A stretch of DNA of 33,452 nucleotides, taken from assembly GCA_037446255.1 (NCBI GenBank), contig JBBIIY010000007.1:1-33452 (forward strand), given 5' to 3'. Below, in pieces: positions 17,571 to 25,538 of this stretch. Position 1 is the stretch's first letter. Every line of letters starts with the position of its first letter. The position numbers and the translations under genes were made by a program. The notes below the pieces were generated by a model, which was not told where the DNA came from, did no database searches, and saw only the letters and a list, made by a program, of their open reading frames with translations. This DNA comes from Lithacetigena sp037446255 [NCBI: Coprothermobacterota bacterium] (GTDB lineage Bacteria > Coprothermobacterota > HKB111).

Positions 17571-18218
17571 ATGAGCCAGGTAACTCCCGTTTTAGTTCTG
17601 GAGATGCTACCCTATCAGATAGAGTTGGAGCAAGAAGGGTTCAGGCTTTATCATAAACTGATTGTTAAATTCAACCCTGCTCTTAATTTAGTTTCTTTAA
17701 CAGATGTTAAAGAATTAGAAATAAAGCATTTTCTGGATTCTTTATCTCCCAAATATCTTGGTTTGATTACCGGTAGTCCCCTGAAAGTGCTTGATTTTGG
17801 CACTGGTGGTGGGCTTCCGGGTTTTCCCTTGAAAATAGTTTTTCCGGATTTACAAATGTACCTTGTGGAACAGAGCATTAAAAAAACCGTTTTTTTGGAA
17901 ATGGTGGTCAAGGCATTAAATCTGAAAGAAACCATAATATTGAAAGGCGAAGCCAAACATTTTCAGGGTATATATGGTAATTATTTTGACCTGGTTCTTT
18001 CCCGAGCTACCGGACCTTTGAAGGAAGTTCTAAAGATTGCTCTCCCCCTGGTAAAAGAAGGGGGAAAACTTATATTTTACAAAGGAAAAGGGCTGGAAAA
18101 AGAGCTGGAAACTGTTAAAGAATACCTGATCAAAAATAACTATCCTTATGAAATTCATCCTTACCTTCTCACTTTAAGAGAAAATGGTCGAAACCTGCTG
18201 GTTGTAAGTAAGGGATAA
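17571..18218 (+). CDS. rsmG: 16S rRNA m7G527 methyltransferase RsmG (GidB)
   Basis: SAM-dependent methyltransferase acting on G527 (E. coli numbering) of 16S rRNA, 215 aa, typical length. It has an FNPALNLVSLTDVKELEIKH segment, SAM motif I VLDFGTGGGLPGFPLKIVFP (the usual DIGSGAGFPG is here DFGTGGGLPG), LVEQSIKKTVFLE, and SRATGPLKEVLKIA. It closes the conserved block. Downstream there is no noc/parAB as in Bacillus; instead a 349-bp spacer with a parS-like site leads to gltX. Confidence 0.94.
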   Translation: MSQVTPVLVLEMLPYQIELEQEGFRLYHKLIVKFNPALNLVSLTDVKELEIKHFLDSLSPKYLGLITGSPLKVLDFGTGGGLPGFPLKIVFPDLQMYLVEQSIKKTVFLEMVVKALNLKETIILKGEAKHFQGIYGNYFDLVLSRATGPLKEVLKIALPLVKEGGKLIFYKGKGLEKELETVKEYLIKNNYPYEIHPYLLTLRENGRNLLVVSKG

Positions 18219-18247
18219 ATAAGCTTATCAACAAAGATTATTCCCTT

Positions 18248-18263
18248 TGTTCCGCGTGGAACA
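18248..18263. promoter_or_regulatory. parS-like site (ParB/Spo0J binding)
   Basis: TGTTCCGCGTGGAACA differs at one base from the perfect palindrome TGTTCCACGTGGAACA and closely matches the bacterial parS consensus TGTTTCACGTGAAACA. Its origin-proximal position after rsmG fits a chromosome-segregation centromere. No parA or parB gene is in the window. Confidence 0.75.
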
Positions 18264-18495
18264 GGCTTTATCCAATTGGGGAATGTCCCCTGAATTCCTT
18301 TGTTTTTTATCATACCGAATCTCTATCCTTGGCCCTTCCTTTGACCTGATCCAGGATTGATTCAGGATCAATTCGGTATCTCCCATCATCCTATCACTCC
18401 GGGCTGAGGCTCAGAGTCTTCGGTTCAAAAAGACCCACCCATTAACAAAAAGTTTATAATAGGATATATAAGTAGTAATCAATAATTATTCCTAT

Positions 18496-18511
18496 TGTTC
18501 CATATAGAACA
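18496..18511. promoter_or_regulatory. Second, degenerate TGTTC...GAACA palindrome
   Basis: TGTTCCATATAGAACA shares its outer bases with the parS-like site, and both are preceded by ATTATTCC at the same distance, so the two look like diverged copies of one ~27-bp unit. The central CGCGTG is replaced by ATATAG, so ParB binding is doubtful. It lies 57 bp before gltX and could also be an operator. Confidence 0.35.
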
Positions 18512-18567
18512 AGGATGTTGCCAACGAAAATAAACTTAAAATGAATAAATAAGGCTAAAATATTATT

Positions 18568-19986
18568 ATGAAAAATACTGAAATAAGGGTTAGATTCGCA
18601 CCCAGCCCCACGGGGTTTATGCATATCGGTAATGCCCGCACTGCTCTATATAACTATTTTTTCGCCAGAAATACCGGAGGCAGGTTTGTTCTCAGGGTAG
18701 AGGACACTGATGTTTCGCGTTCTACCCGGGAAGCTAAAGAAGTTATCTTCTCTTCCCTTAAGTTCCTCGGTATAGAATGGGATGAGGGACCCTACTATCA
18801 ATCAGAAAGGACCTCTCTTTATCAGGAATATGCTGAAAAGTTACTTAAAATAGGAATAGCTTATAAATGTTATTGTCAGCCTCGGGAGTTAGAGCAAAGA
18901 AGGATGGAAACGCAAGCGGCAGGGAAGCCTTATAAATATGAAAGGACCTGTTATCATCTTGCTCAAGAGGAGAAACAGCCAAAAACAGGCTTACCTTTTG
19001 CTATCAGGTTTCTGGTATCTCCCGGCGAAATTTCTTTTCCTGACCTTATCAGAGGGAATATCACTTTTAAGGGAGAAGAACTGGAAGATTTTGTTTTATT
19101 AAGGAGCGATGGAACGCCAACTTATAACTTTGCCTGCGTGATTGACGATTATTCTATGAAAATAACTCAGGTCATAAGAGGCGAAGACCATATACCTAAC
19201 ACTCCCAAACAAATACTTATATATAAAGCATATAAGTGGGAACATCCTTTTTATGCGCACCTGCCTATGATAATAGGTCCAGACCATACAAAATTAAGTA
19301 AAAGGCACGGAGCCACTTCAGTGGAGGCTTACCGGGAAATGGGTTATTTGCCCGAGGCTTTGGTAAATGCTCTGGCTATGCTGGGAACATCTTTTGAACC
19401 CGATAGGGAGGTTTACCGCCCGGACGACCTGATCAGTCTGTTCTCTCTTAACAATGTTTCAAAAAAAGCAGCAGTTTTTGACCCCGAAAAGTTAAAATGG
19501 TTTAACCGGGAGCATATAAAATTGATGACCACCGAAGACTTACTAAGCCGTTTGCTGGAATCGGGTTTTTTAAGTGGCGATAAAGAATACCTTATAAAGG
19601 TGTTGGCTCTGGTAAAAGATAGAATAACCGTTCTTGGAGATGTACATAGCGAATTTGTCTATTTCTTTGAGGAACCAAAAACTTTTGATGATACCGGTTT
19701 AAAAACCTGGAGTAGTGGCGAAGTATTGGAAAATCTGGGGCTATTAAAAGGAAAATTATCAGAATTAACGGATTTTTCAGCTCCCTCCCTGGAAAAAATG
19801 GTTCGCTCTTTGGCTGAAGAAAGAGATGTAAAAGCAAAAAATCTCATTCATCCTCTTAGGCTGGTTCTTACCGGTAAGGCGGTAAGCCCGGGATTGTTTG
19901 AAATGATGGAAGTGTTAGGTAGAACCAGGGTAGTTACCAGAATTGATGCCTTTTTAGAAAAGATCAAACAGATTAACGAGCGATGA
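18568..19986 (+). CDS. gltX: Glutamyl-tRNA synthetase
   Basis: Class I synthetase charging tRNA(Glu), 472 aa. Motifs: APSPTGFMHIGNARTALYNY with the HIGH-type sequence H19-I-G-N22, RVEDTD, and the KMSKS-type loop K242-LSKR. Domain order is the Rossmann fold, an insertion with cysteines in CYCQPRELEQR, then the all-helical anticodon-binding domain ending LRLVLTGKAVSPGLFEMMEV. With GatCAB encoded 12 kb away, this enzyme could be non-discriminating (also glutamylating tRNA-Gln), but that depends on whether GlnRS exists elsewhere. The stop overlaps the recF start by 4 nt (ATGA). Confidence 0.96.
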   Translation: MKNTEIRVRFAPSPTGFMHIGNARTALYNYFFARNTGGRFVLRVEDTDVSRSTREAKEVIFSSLKFLGIEWDEGPYYQSERTSLYQEYAEKLLKIGIAYKCYCQPRELEQRRMETQAAGKPYKYERTCYHLAQEEKQPKTGLPFAIRFLVSPGEISFPDLIRGNITFKGEELEDFVLLRSDGTPTYNFACVIDDYSMKITQVIRGEDHIPNTPKQILIYKAYKWEHPFYAHLPMIIGPDHTKLSKRHGATSVEAYREMGYLPEALVNALAMLGTSFEPDREVYRPDDLISLFSLNNVSKKAAVFDPEKLKWFNREHIKLMTTEDLLSRLLESGFLSGDKEYLIKVLALVKDRITVLGDVHSEFVYFFEEPKTFDDTGLKTWSSGEVLENLGLLKGKLSELTDFSAPSLEKMVRSLAEERDVKAKNLIHPLRLVLTGKAVSPGLFEMMEVLGRTRVVTRIDAFLEKIKQINER

Positions 19987-21038
19987 TACTTAAAAATTTA
20001 AAGATGTCCAATTTTAGAAATATTTCCGACGAAATAATTGAATTTCAGGAAGGATTAAACCTTATCTGGGGAGAAAATGGACAGGGGAAAACCAACCTGT
20101 TGGAAGCTATATATTTATTAAGCGGAAGACCGTCATTTCGTGGCGCCCAGGATAATGATTTGAAGAAAGAGGGCGGAAATGGTTATTATATCGCAGGAAT
20201 GTTTGAAGAATTTCCCAATGAAAACTACCAGGTGGAGGTTGGTTACGAAAATGGTAGGGGGAAAAAAATTAAACAGCAAGGCAAGGAAATAAGAAAAAAA
20301 ATAGATTTACTTTTGAAAGTACCCCTAACCCTGTTTTATCCCGGTGACCTGAAAATCATTCAGGGAGAACCTCAAGCCCGAAGGCGTTTCCTGGACAACA
20401 TATTTTTACAGGTATCTTCCCAGCATAGGAGGGTATTTGTTAATTATTATCGGGCTTTGATGCAAAGAAACCACCTTATCAAAAGAATACGGGAAGGAAA
20501 ATCGGGCTATGGGGATTTGTCTCCCTGGAATAGAGAACTTATAAAATGGGGAAATGAATTAATGGTTTTAAGGGAGAAGCTGCTCCTGTTTATGGAAGAA
20601 CAGTTGAATGGTTTTTATCCGGAAATGAGCGGCGAGTCTGCTAAAATCAAAGTTACCTATTTATCATCCAAGCTTGACGAAACCAATATGGAGAAACATT
20701 TTGAAGAAGAAAAACGAAGAGGGTATACCCTGCTGGGGCCACAGGTAGAGGATTTTGAAATTTATCTTAATAAGCGGACTGCCAGAATTAATGCTTCTCA
20801 GGGCGAGCAAAAACTGTTGTCTCTCTGTTTAAGATGGGGGGAAGCATTTTTTCTGCGAGAACAAACCGGTCCGCCTATTTTTTTGATGGATGACGCTTTG
20901 TCCAGCCTGGATAGTAAGAGAAAATTATTACTGTTAAAAGAGTCTGCCAAGTTTTCTCAAGTGTTCATAACCCATACCGATAAATTGAACCATCGCTTTT
21001 CTGGTATTTACCAGGTAATAGGGGGCAGGGTAGTGTGA
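19983..21038 (+). CDS. recF: DNA replication and repair protein RecF
   Basis: SMC-like ABC ATPase of the RecFOR gap-repair pathway, 351 aa. It shows the RecF N-terminus LKNLKMSNFRNISDEIIEF, Walker A GENGQGKT (30-37) and PLTLFYPGDLKIIQGEP. The signature-type segment is ASQGEQKLLSLCLRWGEAFF, and Walker B with the D-loop is PIFLMDDALSSLDSKRK. It is not next to dnaN as in Bacillus but is coupled to gltX (4-nt overlap) and to the DciA-like gene (GTGA overlap). Confidence 0.95.
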   Translation: MILKNLKMSNFRNISDEIIEFQEGLNLIWGENGQGKTNLLEAIYLLSGRPSFRGAQDNDLKKEGGNGYYIAGMFEEFPNENYQVEVGYENGRGKKIKQQGKEIRKKIDLLLKVPLTLFYPGDLKIIQGEPQARRRFLDNIFLQVSSQHRRVFVNYYRALMQRNHLIKRIREGKSGYGDLSPWNRELIKWGNELMVLREKLLLFMEEQLNGFYPEMSGESAKIKVTYLSSKLDETNMEKHFEEEKRRGYTLLGPQVEDFEIYLNKRTARINASQGEQKLLSLCLRWGEAFFLREQTGPPIFLMDDALSSLDSKRKLLLLKESAKFSQVFITHTDKLNHRFSGIYQVIGGRVV

Positions 21039-21310
21039 AACATATCGGGATAAAGGATGTTCTAAATAATTTATGGAAAAGGCAGGATTTGGATACGGTT
21101 TCTCTCGTTTTTGATATTCTTCGTAAAACCTTAAAACCAAAAGTTTTTGGGATGGTGGAGAGTATAGGTTTTAGCGGAAAAATCCTCAGAATAAAAATAA
21201 AGGGCGGGTCTGTGGAGAAAACAGAAGTTAGGTTATATCAAGAAGAAATTATAACCCGATTAAACGAGGTTTTAGGAAAAGATAGATTTACCGCAATAAT
21301 AGTCGTTTGA
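21035..21310 (+). CDS. DUF721 / DciA-like protein
   Basis: 91 aa. It starts with GTG overlapping the recF stop (GTGA), so coupling is very likely. The N-terminal helix I-K-D-V-L-N-N-L-W, the central FGMVESIGFSGKILRIKIKGG and the tail YQEEIITRLNEVLGKDRFTAIIV fit the DUF721 fold, which is commonly found after recF in Gram-positives and Actinobacteria and includes the helicase-loading factor DciA. Sequence similarity by eye is modest. Assignment leans on position and the beta-sheet/helix pattern. Confidence 0.65.
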   Translation: MKHIGIKDVLNNLWKRQDLDTVSLVFDILRKTLKPKVFGMVESIGFSGKILRIKIKGGSVEKTEVRLYQEEIITRLNEVLGKDRFTAIIVV

Positions 21311-21527
21311 TGAAGTAGAGGAGCGAACTTGGGATTGACCCTGGATCTCCCTCGCCTATTACCCCGTACCTGCCTCTTTGTCACCCCGAATTCAATTCAG
21401 GATCTCCTCTTTCAGTATCTAAAGTCGGAGATGCTAAATTTATCCTGGATCAGGTCCAGGACAGGGCCAAGGACAGAGTTTCAGTATGGTTAAAAACAAA
21501 GGGGACTATCCCCGGTCGTTACAAGCG
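21311..21527. repeat. Dispersed repeat island between the DciA-like gene and lpdA
   Basis: 217 bp between convergent genes. It contains a CCCCGAATTCAATTCAGGATCTC unit broken into hairpin-prone pieces, notably TCCTGG-ATCAGG-TCCAGGA (about 21440-21460). The CCTGGA/TTCAGGAT words are shared with the spacers at 18330-18390 and 31290-31315. No open frame of note. Confidence 0.5.
21491..21513 (-). terminator. Candidate intrinsic terminator of lpdA
   Basis: On the minus strand, downstream of the lpdA stop, GGGGA-TAG-TCCCC is followed at once by TTTGTTTTTA, a short GC stem with a T-rich tail. The same GGGGA...TCCCC hairpin occurs after rsmG (18278-18290), and a related GGGGACAGTCCC lies at 31502-31513, so it may also be part of a dispersed repeat. 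Confidence 0.5.
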
Positions 21528-22907
21528 TTAACTGAGGGTATGTAGTCCCAATCCTCTGCCAGCCTCGGCAGCTTCAAAAAATATTTCTCCCAGAGTGGGG
21601 TGCGGATGAATTATCTCACTTAATTTTTGAAGAGTTAAACCTTCCTGAACTATAACCGACCCCTCAGAAATAAGATTGGGAGCTTCATGCCCTAATATTT
21701 GTACGCCGACAATCTTTTCGGTCCCTTCTTCAACGGTAAAGGAGCAATAACCATCTCTACTCTCCTCAATAAGCGCCATACCTACTGCTGTCCATGGCAC
21801 TTTAACCGTTCTGGCCTTAATGCCGGCTTCGGTAGCCTCTTTCAGAGTTAATCCGGTAAGTGCCAGTGGTGGGTGAATATAGGTAACACGGGGAATTATT
21901 CGTAAATCCACAGGTTTGTTTTTCTCAAGCAGGGCGTTTTCGGTCGCACATAAGCCCATATGAGTGGCTATGTGAGCTAATTGGATTTTACAGGAGACAT
22001 CTCCAGCAGCATAAATGCTTTTGATACTGGTGCTTAAATCCTCTTTTATGGAAATGATACCCCACTGGTCTAAAGCCAGACCAATTTCCCGTGCTCCCTG
22101 AGGTACCAGCGGTTTTCTGCCGGTAGCGATAAGAACTTTGTCCACTTCTACCCTTTCCGTGCCTGAAGGAGTCAGGAACTCCACCAGAGTTTTACCATCT
22201 TTTGCCTTCATTTCCACCAGCGTTGAGCCAGTATAGAACTTTATACCCTGACGGGTTAAAAGCTTTCTTACTTCTTCAGCTATCAGTGGGTCTTCCTGGG
22301 GTAATATCTGGGGCATTATTTCCAACACTACAACCTCTGAACCAAAACTTCGGTAAATAGAAGCAAATTCCAACCCCAGAACTCCTGCTCCCACCACCAG
22401 AAGAGAGGCGGGTAGTTCTTTAAGATTAAGCATATCATCGGAACTTAAAATATTTTCCCCATCAGGGGTCAGGGCTTTGGGAAAAGCGGCATAGGTACCG
22501 GTAGCAATAAGGATATTTTCAGTGGAAAGGACCTGGTCGCCCACTTTAACCTGCCCGGGGTTAAGTAAAATGCCTTCACCTTTATACACATCCACTTTTC
22601 TCCCTTTTAAGAGAAACTCAATACCTTTTTTCAGAGTGGATATAACCAGTTCTTTCCTTTCAGTTACTTTTTCCAGATTAAAGCCTTCTTCGGTGATGGA
22701 AATACCCCATTTGGGCATTTTTTTAATTTTTTCTTTAAGGAAAGATGCATGGTAATAAGTTTTAGTGGGAATACAACCTTTGTTCAAACATAGCCCGCCC
22801 AATTCAGATTTTTCTACGAGAGCAACTTTAGCACCCAAGGCAGCTCCTCTTAGGGCTGAGGTGTAGCCACCGGGTCCGCCTCCTAAAATTATCAGGTTAT
22901 ATGACAT
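21528..22907 (-). CDS. lpdA: Dihydrolipoyl dehydrogenase (E3)
   Basis: FAD/NAD disulfide oxidoreductase that reoxidises dihydrolipoyl groups of 2-oxoacid dehydrogenase or glycine-cleavage complexes. 459 aa, standard length. FAD motif ILGGGPGGYTSALRGAALGA, redox-active disulfide C40-LNKG-C45, NAD motif VVGAGVLGLEFASIYRSFGS, the second FAD motif SIYAAGDV, and the interface HPHPTLGE that supplies the catalytic His-Glu pair. An AAGGAG lies ahead of the ATG. It stands alone: no lipoyl-protein or decarboxylase gene is adjacent, so its partner complex is elsewhere. Mercuric reductase and other relatives are less likely given HPHPTLGE. Confidence 0.93.
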   Translation of the reverse strand: MSYNLIILGGGPGGYTSALRGAALGAKVALVEKSELGGLCLNKGCIPTKTYYHASFLKEKIKKMPKWGISITEEGFNLEKVTERKELVISTLKKGIEFLLKGRKVDVYKGEGILLNPGQVKVGDQVLSTENILIATGTYAAFPKALTPDGENILSSDDMLNLKELPASLLVVGAGVLGLEFASIYRSFGSEVVVLEIMPQILPQEDPLIAEEVRKLLTRQGIKFYTGSTLVEMKAKDGKTLVEFLTPSGTERVEVDKVLIATGRKPLVPQGAREIGLALDQWGIISIKEDLSTSIKSIYAAGDVSCKIQLAHIATHMGLCATENALLEKNKPVDLRIIPRVTYIHPPLALTGLTLKEATEAGIKARTVKVPWTAVGMALIEESRDGYCSFTVEEGTEKIVGVQILGHEAPNLISEGSVIVQEGLTLQKLSEIIHPHPTLGEIFFEAAEAGRGLGLHTLS

Positions 22908-23050
22908 AACTATCTCCTTTATGATTTATTCAGTATATTAAGACAAAGAAACAGTAAATAAATTATAGCAATTTTTGAACCGTAGATAAGAATAATCCGT
23001 CTCCTATTATAGAAAGAATGATATATTTATTATGTGGAAAACATATAAAA

Positions 23051-24244
23051 ATGAGTAAAAAATTATTGACTTTATTATTAACAGGTTGTCTCCTTACAGG
23101 CGGTTTGGTAATAACTACCCCTGCTAACCAGATTTTTTCGGGAAACCTGTTAAACATTCATATTCTTTTAAAAATTGGCAATACTCAAGCGTTGATAAAT
23201 AGTAAGCCCTACACCATGGAAGCCCCCCCTATTTTAATAAATGGCAGGGTGATGGTGCCCTTGCGTTTTATTGCTGAAACCCTGAGCGCCCAGGTGGAAT
23301 GGGATGGTACAGAAAAGAAGATAACAGTTACAAGTTTAAATAATGAGATTAAGTTATGGTTGGGTAAAAGTTTTGCTCTGATAAACGGCAAACAATTTTC
23401 TCTGGAATCCCCGCCTGTTTTAATTGAAGGTAGAGTTTTAATCCCGGTAAGGTTTATTGCAGAAGCCCTCGGAGCTACGGTAAATTGGAAACCTCAAGGT
23501 AGCGAGGTAGAGATAGTAAAACTATTTACCGGCGAAGTAGTTTTGGCTGGCCAGGTTGTGGGAATTGATCTCTTCAAAAGAGAGTTTCTCCTGTTGTGGG
23601 GTAATATTACTCTTACCCTGGTGGGAGTAGATAGGGCTGTTATGGAAGGCAGGGCTTCCAGGCTGGAGGATATATCTCTCAGGACGAAGGTGGTTATCTG
23701 GGGAACCCTGGAAGAAAACCAGATCAGGCTGAAAAGAGTTTTAACCGGTACCTACACTCCCCCACCAACTCAGGAACAACTCATCAAGGGGGCTATTAAC
23801 TTAGTAAATCTTACCAATTCTCTTCTCTTTGTGGTGGTAGATGATGGAAGAACTCTACCGGTAACCATCCACCATAACACTGAACTTGTTCTGGATGGTA
23901 AAAAAGCAGTTTTAGCAGATTTTAAAAGGGGTTTTCGCGTTTCCATTATTGCCCATGTTGAACCCGGACGAATCCTGGCCCTCAAGGTAAAAGGAGAAAA
24001 AGCTCCAACTACCCTTTTGGGGACGATAACCTCGGTACAATCAAGAGAGTTGAGCTTATTATCAGGCACGCAAACTATAAAAATTATAATTGATTCTAAA
24101 ACTGTCATACTGGTAGATGGGAAAAAGATTGGCCCTGGCTGGCTGGTAACCTTCAAACACACAGTTATCAATAGAAAGGCTCGGGTAACCGGGTTTTACG
24201 AAAACGGTTACTTTTTAGCCCTGAAAATAGAAATTATCAAGTAG
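23051..24244 (+). CDS. Exported protein with two copper-amine-oxidase-N-like domains
   Basis: 397 aa from ATG 23051; the frame is open from ATG 23018, but the later start gives a clean export signal (MSKKLLTLLLTGCLLTGGLV). LLTGC resembles a lipobox but sits early in the hydrophobic stretch, so lipoprotein versus signal-peptidase-I cleavage after TTPA is undecided. Two tandem copies of the stalk-type repeat follow: LINSKPYTMEAPPILINGRV with VPLRFIAETL, then LINGKQFSLESPPVLIEGRV with IPVRFIAEAL. These are common in secreted Gram-positive proteins and do not imply amine oxidase activity. The C-terminal ~270 residues hold repeated small beta-type units (VVLAGQVVGIDLFKREFLLL, TTLLGTITSVQSRELSLLSG) reminiscent of DUF5666-like domains. 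Role unknown. Confidence 0.8.
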   Translation: MSKKLLTLLLTGCLLTGGLVITTPANQIFSGNLLNIHILLKIGNTQALINSKPYTMEAPPILINGRVMVPLRFIAETLSAQVEWDGTEKKITVTSLNNEIKLWLGKSFALINGKQFSLESPPVLIEGRVLIPVRFIAEALGATVNWKPQGSEVEIVKLFTGEVVLAGQVVGIDLFKREFLLLWGNITLTLVGVDRAVMEGRASRLEDISLRTKVVIWGTLEENQIRLKRVLTGTYTPPPTQEQLIKGAINLVNLTNSLLFVVVDDGRTLPVTIHHNTELVLDGKKAVLADFKRGFRVSIIAHVEPGRILALKVKGEKAPTTLLGTITSVQSRELSLLSGTQTIKIIIDSKTVILVDGKKIGPGWLVTFKHTVINRKARVTGFYENGYFLALKIEIIK

Positions 24245-24297
24245 TTAGCATCACCTTTTTTCAGAACCCCCCGGTTATAATTTAATTAGAAAGGGTT

Positions 24298-25485
24298 ATG
24301 AAAAAATTTTATTTTCTCGCTATTACCATAGGAACTGTTTACCTGGCGACCACTGTTCTCTGGGTGGTGTATAACTCTTATATCCCCATAATGCTTAAAT
24401 CATTTGGTATATCCAGTTTTTTGGTGGGTTTATTGATGACCATGGACAATATTCTGGCCATTACCTGGGGACCTTGGGTAGGTATCATAAGTGACAATAC
24501 CCGAACCAGATTTGGTAAAAGAATACCTTATTTTCTTGTAAGTTTTCCTTTGATTGCCATTCTGTTTTCTCTGATTCCTGTAGTCCATCTTCAGGGCTTA
24601 ATAATTTTTTCCCTTTTATTGGTATTTTTAAATATCTTTATAGCTACAGCCAGAACACCCTTAGTAGCCTTAATACAGGATTTATTTGCCTCCGGGTTAA
24701 GAAGCCAGGCTTCAGGGATAATAAATTTTATGGGTGGAATAGGTGCAGTGGTAGGGTATTTATTATTTCCCTCCCTTTATGCCCTGCAAAAAGAAATACC
24801 TTTTCTGATAGCTTCCCTGATCATCATCATTACCGGAGCCTGGTTGGTTATCAGTATTAAGGAAAGTAAAGACAACCAAATAGAAGAAACCAGAAGAAAC
24901 CTGTTCTCGGAACTGGTAGGAATTCTTAAAAATAAAAAACTGTTAAATGTATACCTGGTTATATTTACTTACTTTCTGGGATTTAATGCTATTGAAACTT
25001 TTTTTACCTCCTATGGAAAATTTCAACTGGGTGTTGACGAACACCGGGCAAGCTTTTTACTGGGTATGTTAGCTGTCTCTTTTTTTGTCTTTTCCCTTCC
25101 AGCGGGTGTTATCGGGGGGTTGAGAGGCAAACGGAAAACTATGTCCATAGGGTTGTTGCTGCTTTCAATAGTGATGGCTACCATATTTATGATTGATGCC
25201 CTGGTGGTTGCCTATAAACTAATTTTAATCACCTTTTTATTAATGGTTGCTGGATTTTGCTGGGCGCTGGTTAATGTTAACGCCTTTCCTTTAGTTACCG
25301 ATTTATCCCCCCCAAAAAAAGCTGGAACAGCTGCCGGGTTTTATTATTTCTTCTCTATGACAGCGGCTATCGTTTCTCCCCCCTTAACCGGATTGATAAT
25401 TGATTTTATGGGTTACCCGTCTATATTTCTTATTGCCTCAGTGTTTATGTTGGGGGGCTTCCTTTTCCTTTATGACTGTAAATAA
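24298..25485 (+). CDS. MFS transporter, GPH/SLC45-like
   Basis: 395 aa with about 12 predicted hydrophobic segments. The loop after TM2 reads GIISDNTRTRFGKRIPYFLV, matching the D-x-T-R-T-R-x-G-R/K-R-x-P-Y pattern of sugar:cation symporters of the glycoside-pentoside-hexuronide and SLC45 type. Substrate cannot be assigned from sequence. It is preceded by a possible TATAAT and a weak AAAGGG. The downstream YfcC-like gene begins 53 bp later with its own AAGGAGG, so the two may be co-transcribed. Confidence 0.82.
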   Translation: MKKFYFLAITIGTVYLATTVLWVVYNSYIPIMLKSFGISSFLVGLLMTMDNILAITWGPWVGIISDNTRTRFGKRIPYFLVSFPLIAILFSLIPVVHLQGLIIFSLLLVFLNIFIATARTPLVALIQDLFASGLRSQASGIINFMGGIGAVVGYLLFPSLYALQKEIPFLIASLIIIITGAWLVISIKESKDNQIEETRRNLFSELVGILKNKKLLNVYLVIFTYFLGFNAIETFFTSYGKFQLGVDEHRASFLLGMLAVSFFVFSLPAGVIGGLRGKRKTMSIGLLLLSIVMATIFMIDALVVAYKLILITFLLMVAGFCWALVNVNAFPLVTDLSPPKKAGTAAGFYYFFSMTAAIVSPPLTGLIIDFMGYPSIFLIASVFMLGGFLFLYDCK

Positions 25486-25538
25486 TCAAATTGTGTTAAA
25501 ATGACCTTGAAGTATCAGTTTAAGGAGGTTTTGGAAAA

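Larger units (their letters stand above)
18219..18567. other. rsmG-gltX spacer: parS-like sites, terminator and dispersed repeat
   Basis: A non-coding stretch of 349 bp. In order it holds one TTATCAACA 9-mer (18225-18233, a DnaA-box-like sequence), a parS-like palindrome (18248-18263), a small hairpin GGGGA-ATG-TCCCC (18278-18290) with a T-rich tract 10 nt later (candidate rsmG terminator), a dispersed repeat containing the inverted pair TGATCC/GGATCA (about 18337-18385), and a second TGTTC...GAACA palindrome (18496-18511) just ahead of gltX. No T-box motif was found upstream of gltX. Confidence 0.6.

Noticed and set aside
18219-18567. T-box leader upstream of gltX
   Set aside because: No GGGTGGNACCGCG-type antiterminator motif or specifier stem could be seen.
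23033-23041. TGTGGAAAA (DnaA-box-like TTTTCCACA on minus) before the copper-amine-oxidase-N-like gene
   Set aside because: Single site, 13 kb from dnaA and with no companion boxes.
23075-23083. TTATTAACA outside the origin
   Set aside because: Isolated copy in a coding sequence (another lies at 892-900 in dnaE); shows that single matches are not meaningful, only the cluster is.
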